Shown here: piece after piece, positions 27,365 through 34,566 of the stretch
Layout of the letters: every line of letters begins with the position of its first letter
Numbering within the stretch: the first letter of the stretch is position 1
The notes under the pieces: generated by a model
Database searches by the model: none
What the model was told of the DNA's origin: nothing
Seen by the model: only the letters and a program-made list of their open reading frames with translations
Made by a program: the position numbers and the translations under genes
Assembly (NCBI GenBank): GCA_930990645.1
Contig: CAKNQJ010000007.1
Span: 1 to 34,566 of the forward strand
DNA length: 34,566 nt
Source: an uncultured Clostridium sp.
GTDB taxonomy: Bacteria; Bacillota; Clostridia; TANB77; CAG-508
Reading direction: 5' to 3'

Positions 27365-29566
27365 TCACTGTTTCTTTCGCTTTACTTCGTAAACACTGTC
27401 TATTTTTCTTATTGCTTTTAGCACTGTGTTTAGTTGTTGTATGTTTTCTACTTCTATTGTTAATTCTGTTATTGCTATTTTTTCTCTATTTGCTTTTGAT
27501 GATACTGCTACTATTTTGCATTTGTTGTTTCCTAGCACTGCTATTATGTCTGCGAGCAATCCTGCTCTGTCGTTTGCATCTACTTCTATGTCTACACTGT
27601 ATGTTGTTTTCTCATCTTTGCTCCAGTACACATCTATTATTCTGTTTCCTTCTTCTAGCAATTTCTTTGTGTTTACACAATCTGTTCTATGTACCGATAC
27701 TCCTCTTCCTCTTGTTATGTATCCTATTATTTCGTCACCTGGTACTGGGTTACAACATTTCGATAGCTTTACTAGACAGTTGTCTATTCCTTTTACTATA
27801 ACACCATTTTGTGATGGTTTTGATTTATGTTCTTTTTCTTTTGCAAGTTGTTCTAGTGTTTTTTCTATGTCATCTTCTTTATGGACTTTTCTGTACTCTT
27901 CTAGCATTCTTGCAATTATTTTTCCTGCTGTGTTTGAACCAAATCCTACGCTCGAATACATGTCATCCAAAGAGTTGTATTTATATCTGTTTAATGCGAC
28001 TTGTATAAATTCTGGCTTGAATAAGTCCTCATGCTTCATTCCAATTTTCTTTAATTCTTTTTCTATTAGGTCTTTTCCTTTTTCTATATTTTCTTCTCTT
28101 AGATTTTTCTTAAACCATGCTAATATTTTATTTCTTGCTCTTGAGCTTTTTACAAATTTAAGCCAGTCTCTACTTGGTCCTTTTGATTGGTCAGATGTTA
28201 TGATTTCTACTATATCTCCATTGTTTAGCTTTGTTATAATAGGCATCATTTTGCTATTTATCTTGCATCCTACCATATGGTTTCCTATTTGCTCATGTAT
28301 TTGATATGCAAAATCTATTGGTGTTGAGCCTTTTGGAAGTACTTTTATTGCTCCTTTTGGTGTAAATATGTATACTTCGTCTTCGAACAATTCCTTTTTT
28401 AGTGTCTGCATAAACTCTTCTGGATTTTGCATTTCGCTTTGCCATTCCAAAGTTTCTCTTACCCATGCAAGTTTGTCATCTTCAACTTTTACATTTGCTT
28501 TTTTCCCACTAAAGAAACTTGACTCTTTATATGCCCAGTGTGCAGCAATACCATATTCTGCTACTCTATGCATATCCCATGTACGAATTTGTACTTCAAA
28601 AGGTGTTCCTTTTGGGCCTATTAAAGTAGTATGTAGTGATTGATACATATTAGGCTTTGGCACTGCAATGTAATCTTTAAATCTTCCTGGCATGGGGTTG
28701 TATAAATCATGTACCACTCCTAGTGCTGCATAGCAGTCTTTTACAGAGTTTACAATAATTCTTAATGCAAATAAATCATAAATTTGGTCCAATGTTGAGT
28801 TGTCTCTTTTCATTTTTCTGTATATACTGTATAAATGTTTTGCTCTTCCTGTAACTTCTGCATCTATTCTTTGTTTCTTTAATTCTTCTTTTATTTGTTC
28901 CATTATGAGCTCAATGAACTTTAATCTCTCTTCTCTCTTTTTATCTATTCCCTCAACTAATTCTCTGTATTCCTCTGGATATAGGTACTTGAAAGACAAA
29001 TCTTCCAATTCCCATTTTAGAGAATAAACACCAAGTCTGTTTGCAAGTGGTGCATATAGCTCCATTGTTTCTTTAGCATTTGCAATTTGTCTGTCACGCG
29101 TTAGGTATTTCAATGTTCTCATATTGTGCAATCTATCTGCAAGCTTTATTAATATAACACGTATATCTTTTCCCATTGCCAAAAACATTTTTCTGTAATT
29201 CTCTACCTGTTGTTCCTCGACACTTGCATACTGTAATTTGCTAAGTTTTGTAACACCATCTACCATATATGCAACTTCTTCATTAAACTCTTTTACCAAA
29301 TCATCATATGTTGTATCTGTGTCTTCAAGCACATCATGTAAAAGGGCAGCACAAATTGTGTTGTCATCCAAACCTAAATTTGCAAGTGTATATGCAACTT
29401 GCACAGGATGTATTATATATGGCTCTCCTGACTTTCTAAGCTGGTCACCATGTTTTGCCTTAGCATAATCATATGCTTTTTGAATTATTTTTGTATCTCT
29501 TCTGCCTCTTTTCTTCTTTACAACAGAGATTATATCTTCAATTCCTACTTCTTTATATTCCGACAT
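27365..29566 (-). CDS. rel: bifunctional (p)ppGpp synthetase/hydrolase Rel
   Basis: A 733-residue long RelA/SpoT homologue. Domains in order: HD hydrolase (about 25-190, with HPVQVAYTLA and ALLHDVLEDTD intact), synthetase (about 230-350, with FALRIIV, YQSLHTT and FEVQIRT), TGS (about 390-450), a zinc-finger-like segment with KCCNPVPGD and a C-terminal ACT domain (about 655-733). The RFKD motif before YIAVPKPN is the RXKD form found in bifunctional enzymes rather than the acidic form of synthetase-only RelA. It should make and destroy (p)ppGpp at the ribosome. GGAGG precedes the ATG. A nested palindrome fills the gap to recJ. Confidence 0.96.
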   Translation of the reverse strand: MSEYKEVGIEDIISVVKKKRGRRDTKIIQKAYDYAKAKHGDQLRKSGEPYIIHPVQVAYTLANLGLDDNTICAALLHDVLEDTDTTYDDLVKEFNEEVAYMVDGVTKLSKLQYASVEEQQVENYRKMFLAMGKDIRVILIKLADRLHNMRTLKYLTRDRQIANAKETMELYAPLANRLGVYSLKWELEDLSFKYLYPEEYRELVEGIDKKREERLKFIELIMEQIKEELKKQRIDAEVTGRAKHLYSIYRKMKRDNSTLDQIYDLFALRIIVNSVKDCYAALGVVHDLYNPMPGRFKDYIAVPKPNMYQSLHTTLIGPKGTPFEVQIRTWDMHRVAEYGIAAHWAYKESSFFSGKKANVKVEDDKLAWVRETLEWQSEMQNPEEFMQTLKKELFEDEVYIFTPKGAIKVLPKGSTPIDFAYQIHEQIGNHMVGCKINSKMMPIITKLNNGDIVEIITSDQSKGPSRDWLKFVKSSRARNKILAWFKKNLREENIEKGKDLIEKELKKIGMKHEDLFKPEFIQVALNRYKYNSLDDMYSSVGFGSNTAGKIIARMLEEYRKVHKEDDIEKTLEQLAKEKEHKSKPSQNGVIVKGIDNCLVKLSKCCNPVPGDEIIGYITRGRGVSVHRTDCVNTKKLLEEGNRIIDVYWSKDEKTTYSVDIEVDANDRAGLLADIIAVLGNNKCKIVAVSSKANREKIAITELTIEVENIQQLNTVLKAIRKIDSVYEVKRKKQ

Positions 29567-29579
29567 ATTTGCCTCCTTT

Positions 29580-29768
29580 TTACAATTTACAGCTAGTTTT
29601 TTTGCAAAACATGTATATTTTGTATTTTCTGTTTTCGGCCCCCAACTGCGTACAAACTGTAAAAACTTCGTTTAACAGTTTGTAAACTTGTCGGTCCCCA
29701 CCTTAAGCACTCAAACAGAAATAAAAAATATACATGTTTTGCTTCATAACAAAAGCCATTAATTGTAA
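29580..29768. repeat. large nested palindrome between recJ and rel
   Basis: Outer TTACAATT/AATTGTAA (29580-29587, 29761-29768), a middle stem of about 30 bp starting with 18 exact pairs (29604-29634 with 29713-29742) and an inner perfect TACAAACTGT stem (29651-29660, 29675-29684). It covers the whole gap, including the leader of rel up to its ribosome binding site. Confidence 0.78.
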
Positions 29769-29776
29769 CACATATT

Positions 29777-31462
29777 TTAGTATGACTTTCTGATGTCCTT
29801 TAAAACTATTTGCACACTTTCATTTCCGCCATAACTATTTATATCTAAACTTCCTACTACATCTACTCTGTCATCTAATAGATATTTTTCAGTTAGCTCT
29901 CCCATATTAAATCCTATGGCATCTACCATATAATTGTCATCTTTTAATGATAATTTTAAATGTTTTCCCTCTGACAATGATCTGATGCTATTTATCTTTA
30001 GATTTCTAAATAAGAACAATGGCATTTTGTTTGCCTCTCCATAAGGCTCTAATGCAGATAAACTTTTTACAGCCTCAACATTTATATCTTTTAATGATAA
30101 TTCACTATCCACATTTATAATTGGTACAATTTTGTCTATGTCACATTTTTTTGCATATTCTTCTAATTCTTTCTTAAATTCATCAAATTCCGACTTATCT
30201 ACTGTAACGCCAACTGCCATTGCATGTCCACCGAATTTTTTTAGATGTTTTCCACAATTCATTAACGCCTCGTGTAAATCAAATCCAGGGATACTCCTTC
30301 CTGAGCCTTTCCCCTCATCTCCATCAAAGCATATTAGTATAGATGGTTTAAAATACATCTCCGTTACTTTTGATGAAACAATTCCAATAATACCATGATG
30401 CCACCCTTCTTTTCCTACTATAATGCATGCCTTATCTTTTTCGTTTTCTTCAATTATCTTTGCTGCCTCATCATACATCTGCTTTTCTATTGCTTGTCTT
30501 TCTATATTATACTCATTTAGCTTAGTGGCTAAATTTCTTGCCTCATTTCTATCTTTGCATAAAAATAGGTCTAAAGCAAGTTTTTCATTGCCCATTCTGC
30601 CACATGCATTTATTCTAGGTGCTATTCCAAAAGAAACTGCTCCTGAGTCTATATTCTTAAACCCTGCTATATCCATCAAAGCTTTTAGTCCAACATTTCT
30701 TGTTTGAGCAACTAGTTTAAGCCCAAGCTTGGCAATTACCCTATTTTCATCAACTAATGGCACTATATCTGAAATAGTTCCTATACATACAATATCAAGA
30801 TATTTCAAATATTCTTTTTCCTCTAATCCAAGTCTTATAGACAATGCCTGTATCACTTTAAGAACAACTCCAACACCAGCAAGTTGATTAAATGGATATG
30901 TATTATCCTTTCTTTTAGCATCTACTACAGCTATTGCATTTGGCAAACTCTCTGCTGGCTCGTGATGGTCTGTTATAATTGTCTCCATACCCAGTGAATT
31001 TGCATACTCAACCTCATCAATTCCAGTAATGCCACAATCTACGGTTATCATCAGTCTAAAGCCATCATCATAAATCTTTTTAATAGCATCTTTATTCAGT
31101 CCATAACCTTCATTGAGCCTATTTGGAATGTATGTGCTAACATCCATTCCACGCTCTTCTAAAAATGATTTGAGAACAGTAGTACTTGTTATTCCATCAG
31201 CATCATAATCACCATAAATCATAATCTTTTGCTTTTCTTTAATTGCTTTTAGAAGTCTATTTATTGCTATTTCCATATCTGGCATCAAAAAAGGGTCATG
31301 GAAATCCTTTCTTGTTGGATTCATAAATACATTTATCTCATCTTTTTCAATTATATTTTTGTTAACTAATATTCTAGCCAAAAGCTCATTAATCTCATAT
31401 TTGCTAACTAAATCTTTTATCTTTTCATTATCAATTTCATAGCATTCCCATTTTTTGTTCAC
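29777..31462 (-). CDS. recJ: single-stranded-DNA-specific exonuclease RecJ
   Basis: RecJ degrades single-stranded DNA 5' to 3' in recombination and repair. The protein has DHH-family motifs YGDYDADGITST, VDCGIT and ITDHHEP, the DHHA1 motif GKGSGRSIPG with GGHAMAVGV, and a C-terminal OB-fold. I take the GTG at 31462, giving MNKKWECYEID and 561 residues; GAGAGGA lies 12 bases ahead. An ATG at 31474 touches that site. The frame stays open to 31618, but those residues are the translation of the hairpin element at 31496-31620 and should not be counted. Confidence 0.92.
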   Translation of the reverse strand: MNKKWECYEIDNEKIKDLVSKYEINELLARILVNKNIIEKDEINVFMNPTRKDFHDPFLMPDMEIAINRLLKAIKEKQKIMIYGDYDADGITSTTVLKSFLEERGMDVSTYIPNRLNEGYGLNKDAIKKIYDDGFRLMITVDCGITGIDEVEYANSLGMETIITDHHEPAESLPNAIAVVDAKRKDNTYPFNQLAGVGVVLKVIQALSIRLGLEEKEYLKYLDIVCIGTISDIVPLVDENRVIAKLGLKLVAQTRNVGLKALMDIAGFKNIDSGAVSFGIAPRINACGRMGNEKLALDLFLCKDRNEARNLATKLNEYNIERQAIEKQMYDEAAKIIEENEKDKACIIVGKEGWHHGIIGIVSSKVTEMYFKPSILICFDGDEGKGSGRSIPGFDLHEALMNCGKHLKKFGGHAMAVGVTVDKSEFDEFKKELEEYAKKCDIDKIVPIINVDSELSLKDINVEAVKSLSALEPYGEANKMPLFLFRNLKINSIRSLSEGKHLKLSLKDDNYMVDAIGFNMGELTEKYLLDDRVDVVGSLDINSYGGNESVQIVLKDIRKSY

Positions 31463-31495
31463 TCGTAAACACATTCCTCTCTGAGTTTCAATCCT

Positions 31496-31620
31496 AGTTG
31501 GAAAAGAATTAAATTTTGAGCAGTCAAAACGAGTTTGAAATTTATGAGGCGTACTTGTTGTACGTTGATTAAATTTCAAATGAAGTTTGACAACGTCAAA
31601 ATTGTAATTATTTTCCAACT
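31496..31620. mobile_element. hairpin MITE-like element, copy C
   Basis: AGTTGG and CCAACT mark the ends of a 125-bp near-palindrome with an apical CGTAC/GTACG. It is directly upstream of recJ and closely matches 20224-20349. On the minus strand it is open in the recJ frame. Confidence 0.78.
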
Positions 31621-31854
31621 TTTCCTAAAAAACACAATATACATAATATTGTACTACAAATTGTATATTTTTAAAAGGGGTATGGCGAAAAAAATAGTTT
31701 GGAATTTACTTTTTCATTACAATTTACAGCTTATTATGTTTCATTAACAAGTTAATAGAAGATTCTTTTTTAATATATTTGTTATTTCATATCACATAAT
31801 ATATTATACCAAAATCTTCTACATTTATCTCTACTTTATTTTATTATACTATAT

Positions 31855-32208
31855 TTAAAGAACTGCTATCGTTACACGGAATGAACAATTATATACACCA
31901 TATCCTACATGATAGTTAAATCCAAATATACCTGCACTAGCTCCATCGCTTGTTGCTCCCCCTCTATATATAAATGGTCCATAATTGTAAGTAGCAATTG
32001 AATAATCATTATACCAGGATGTATGTCCTGTTCCACTACTTGATGTTTCATACATTGCATCACCATAATGATTTACAAATTCTAAATAATTATTATTATT
32101 ATTCCCTGGTTTGTATACATCTTTATATTTTGATTCCGCATTTACTAACTCTATTCCATCAGTTAAATTTTGCCCTTCAACATAACCTGCAACTACTTCC
32201 CATGCTCC
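31855..32208 (-). pseudogene. 3' part of the frameshifted prepilin-like surface protein
   Basis: This frame continues the gene at 32177-34312 after a one-base shift at about 32209. It begins with GAWEVVAGYVEG, which is the expected continuation of the upstream YGIYDMNG, and ends SFRVTIAVL, a typical end for this family. It contains a run of five Asn encoded by an AAT-type repeat near 32089-32105 and many aromatic residues and glycines, as in the C-terminal part of formylglycine-enzyme-like folds. It has no ribosome binding site of its own and is probably not translated separately. Confidence 0.7.
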
Positions 32209-34312
32209 GTCCATTCATATCATATATACCATAGACATTGCCTGTTGTACTTGCTTTTACTCCTTGCTCTGATTTATAATCATCAGTAGTTCCAATATTT
32301 TGGCCTGCATCTGGAGAATTTCCAGAACATCCTGTTAAATAGTTATATCTGTTATTTATCCATATTTCTTGGCTTTCTTTGCCATATTTGCTTTTACTTA
32401 GATATGCAACGGCACCCCATTCACTGTTTTTTATCATATGCGGATCTACAATATTATCATCTGAGTTTAATCCATATCTGTTTCCTTTTTGGTTCAATTC
32501 CCTACATGTTGTATATACCAAGCTCACATCACAACTGGTAATGCTACTTTGTCTTGCCATAATAGAAATATCATTACTAGTTTCATATTTTCCAACCCAA
32601 AACCCATTTAATTTCATTTCACCATAATTAAATGCTGGGTGTAATACAAATTTATCTCCTACTTCTACTGCATCTGGTCTTTCTGTGCCTTCTTGTATTC
32701 TTCCGCTTGCATCAGTCACTCCATCACTGTTTGAATATCCTACTATTTGTGTTTTATCTGCGTTATAATATGTTATTTTATATGCATATCTTGGTATCCA
32801 TACTAACATGCTGTAGTTTGAGTCTTCATCTAATATTCCCTGTTCATCAAATAATTGTTGGTCTCCATCTGCATCTAGTCCACTTTCTGGCTCTAGTACT
32901 ATGTTTGCCCATTCTTTGTTTCCATAGTTATACCAGTCTGGGTCAGTTGATGTCGTTTTTACCCAGTTACTTCCATTCCATTTTACTGGTGTCATTCCAT
33001 CACTTAAGCTTGGTGTTTCTGGCTCATCTATTATTTGATTATTTTCATTTACAAATAGTACATCTATTTTTCCATCTGTTGCTGACCTATCTACTTCTAC
33101 TTTTAAGTTTTGTACATTTACTTTTAATTCATCACTTACATTTCCTGCTTGGTCTTTTGCTGTAAATGAGCATTCTCCATTTGTTGTTACTGTGTAATCT
33201 GCAGTAGCTGTTGCACCTGTTTTTGTTTGTTCTCCATCTGGTGTTGTTATGCTTGCTATTCCACTTTCATTATCAGTTGCCGTTACTGTTATTGTTACAC
33301 TTTCTACTCCCTGCTCTGTTGTGTCTACTATATAAGTTAATGTTGGTTTTTCCATGTCCACTATTGTCCTACTTATATATTCACTTCCATGGCTTCCATC
33401 CCACAATCTTGCAAATGCTGTTGCTCCATTTTGTATGTTTGGTATATTGCCATTATTCGCTATTATTGTCCAACTTCCTTCTTCTATTCCATTTATTTGG
33501 TATTGGATTTGATTGCTTGTTGTTGTGCTTACTGGCAGATTTGCTGTTCCATTTCCTTGCCATTGTGCTGTTCCAAATGTTAAACTTCCTTCTTCTAACT
33601 CTCCTAATCGTACATTTATTAATTCTGTATCTGCTACTGCTCCATCTTTTATTAACTCTACTCTTAGATTGTAGATTACCAATGTTTCTAAATTGCTAAA
33701 TGTATATGTGTTGCCACTTTGTTCTACATTTCCTTGGTAACTGCTGTCGTCCTCATCGTTTTTCTTAAACGAATATCTATACGTTGCTCCATCTGCCCTC
33801 GCTGTTGTTACCTCTACACTTACCTCTGATAATGTTTTATTTGTTACTTCTACTTTACGTATTCTCGGTGGCAAATTGCCTGCCTCTCCTATATATTCTC
33901 CTAATTGTGGTACACTTCTATCTAATTCAAATGTATGTCCATTTAAACTTATCTCATCTTCTGTCGTCTCTGCCTCCGGTTCTCTTTCATATATAAAGTC
34001 ATCCAAAAAGTCGTCTTGGTTATATTCTGAGTTTAATTTTTTCTCTACCAATGCATCTACTAATACTGACCCAAGTTTTTCCCTTGTATACTCTATATCA
34101 TGTAGCAATTTACCTTGCTGTGCTTTTGTTATTAGTCCATTTTCTCCAAATGCAAAGTTTATTGCTACTACTGCCAATATTATTATTAAAATTATTGTTA
34201 TTACTAATGCTAGTAATGTTATTCCTCTTTCACTTTGTTTATTACTTTCGCAATTTTCTTTTCTTAGTTGCTTAATAAGTCTTTTTTTGCTTGTTTTTTT
34301 ACAACATTCCAT
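32177..34312 (-). CDS. prepilin-like surface protein, truncated by frameshift
   Basis: A 711-residue product, about 818 if the frame is restored. Residues 1-30 are basic, followed by RG/ITLLALVITIILIIILAV, a type IV prepilin-like leader and helix; the usual Glu at position +5 is Ala. Then come a charged segment, beta-rich regions resembling fibronectin or Ig-like domains (about 145-420, rich in Thr, Ser and Val) and a C-terminal part with LVWIPRYAYKI and LNGFWVGKYE, typical of clostridial proteins with a formylglycine-enzyme-like fold. The frame ends early because of an extra base near 32209, giving MNGRSMGSSCRLC instead of MNGGAWEVVAG. AAGGAG precedes the ATG. Likely an exported or cell-surface protein; role unknown. 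Confidence 0.8.
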   Translation of the reverse strand: MECCKKTSKKRLIKQLRKENCESNKQSERGITLLALVITIILIIILAVVAINFAFGENGLITKAQQGKLLHDIEYTREKLGSVLVDALVEKKLNSEYNQDDFLDDFIYEREPEAETTEDEISLNGHTFELDRSVPQLGEYIGEAGNLPPRIRKVEVTNKTLSEVSVEVTTARADGATYRYSFKKNDEDDSSYQGNVEQSGNTYTFSNLETLVIYNLRVELIKDGAVADTELINVRLGELEEGSLTFGTAQWQGNGTANLPVSTTTSNQIQYQINGIEEGSWTIIANNGNIPNIQNGATAFARLWDGSHGSEYISRTIVDMEKPTLTYIVDTTEQGVESVTITVTATDNESGIASITTPDGEQTKTGATATADYTVTTNGECSFTAKDQAGNVSDELKVNVQNLKVEVDRSATDGKIDVLFVNENNQIIDEPETPSLSDGMTPVKWNGSNWVKTTSTDPDWYNYGNKEWANIVLEPESGLDADGDQQLFDEQGILDEDSNYSMLVWIPRYAYKITYYNADKTQIVGYSNSDGVTDASGRIQEGTERPDAVEVGDKFVLHPAFNYGEMKLNGFWVGKYETSNDISIMARQSSITSCDVSLVYTTCRELNQKGNRYGLNSDDNIVDPHMIKNSEWGAVAYLSKSKYGKESQEIWINNRYNYLTGCSGNSPDAGQNIGTTDDYKSEQGVKASTTGNVYGIYDMNGRSMGSSCRLC

Positions 34313-34384
34313 TTTTTATTGCTCCTTCCTTTGTTATCACTACACTTTAAATATTTTATAGACCTAAATATCTTACTGAAAATC

Positions 34385-34413
34385 ATATTATCATTTTTTC
34401 ACACCAGTGTCAA
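34385..34413 (-). promoter_or_regulatory. promoter of the prepilin-like gene
   Basis: TTGACA (34408-34413) and TAATAT (34385-34390) are 17 bases apart on the minus strand, giving a leader of about 65 bases before the ATG. Confidence 0.75.
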
Positions 34414-34520
34414 TATTATTTTTCTAATTTATATATATAATTTAATTTAATAGTTTCTAGATTATTGTTCTGAGAGGCTTGAAAATAATTGTGTTTATGC
34501 TTTATGGAAGGAATTGTATT

Positions 34521-34566
34521 TGTCAAGTGAAAATTGACCCTTTTTATAAATTAATTTTGACCCCTT
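34521..34566. repeat. possible end of an insertion sequence at the window edge
   Basis: TGTCAAGTGAAAATTGACCC is followed 10 bases later by TTAATTTTGACCCC. Repeated (A/T)TTGACCC words behind a TGTCAAGT start resemble the multiple-repeat ends of IS21-type elements. The window stops here, so no transposase can be seen. Confidence 0.4.

Noticed and set aside
27426..28304. 292-codon plus-strand frame antisense to rel
   Set aside because: Rel is unmistakable on the other strand; the antisense frame is Ser- and Phe-rich, without a binding site, as expected for a shadow in AT-rich DNA.
32089..32105. AAT-type triplet run as a phase-variation site
   Set aside because: Changes by whole triplets would only alter the Asn run and cannot shift the frame; the frameshift is at 32209.
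33211..33699. Leu-rich plus-strand frames opposite the prepilin-like gene
   Set aside because: Low-complexity shadows of a Thr/Asn/Glu-rich coding sequence on the minus strand.

Overview
The window is AT-rich, densely coded DNA from a low-GC Bacillota, most likely a Clostridia-class spore former. The pointers are strong AGGAGG ribosome binding sites, a T-box leader in front of thrS, a spoIIP sporulation gene, a bifunctional Rel protein and a clostridial-type prepilin-like surface protein. Almost every gene is on the minus strand; only two Rpn/PD-(D/E)XK transposase-type genes (736-1620 and 22972-23556) are on the plus strand. No rRNA, tRNA or CRISPR array was seen. I cannot name the genus.

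Layout. 1-735: gene-poor, with one possible tiny transcription unit. 736-1620: Rpn gene. 1706-4894: small membrane protein, metallophosphoesterase, tsaD, M50 protease. 5058-9058: a Fic protein directly behind lysS, then recN. 9273-13728: accessory-looking block with a 793-residue protein I do not recognise, a stand-alone RelA/SpoT-type nucleotidyltransferase with its own promoter, and a Phd/ParE-type toxin-antitoxin pair. 13900-16384: thrS with T-box leader. 16398-18179: a DUF4190-like membrane protein and pgi. 18333-22613: a marR plus heterodimeric ABC exporter operon. 22972-24756: second, shorter Rpn gene and spoIIP. 25095-31462: hisS, MBL-fold hydrolase, rel and recJ, the familiar Firmicutes recJ-rel-hisS neighbourhood but without apt and dtd. 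31855-34312: a prepilin-like surface protein broken by a single-base frameshift. 34521-34566: repeats that look like the end of an insertion sequence.

The most unusual content is between the genes. Three families of small palindromic repeats fill the gaps: (1) hairpins built on a GGGACA core joined to a variable word, where copies with the same word flank one gene or gene pair; (2) a roughly 125-bp hairpin element present three times, once supplying the stop codon of an ABC gene and once creating a false N-terminal extension of recJ; (3) nested palindromes just downstream of tsaD, hisS, thrS and recJ, two of which share a common framework around variable stems.

Functionally the core genes cover translation (lysS, thrS, hisS, tsaD), DNA repair (recN, recJ), alarmone signalling (rel plus the short synthetase-like gene), glycolysis (pgi), sporulation (spoIIP) and export (the ABC pair with its regulator).
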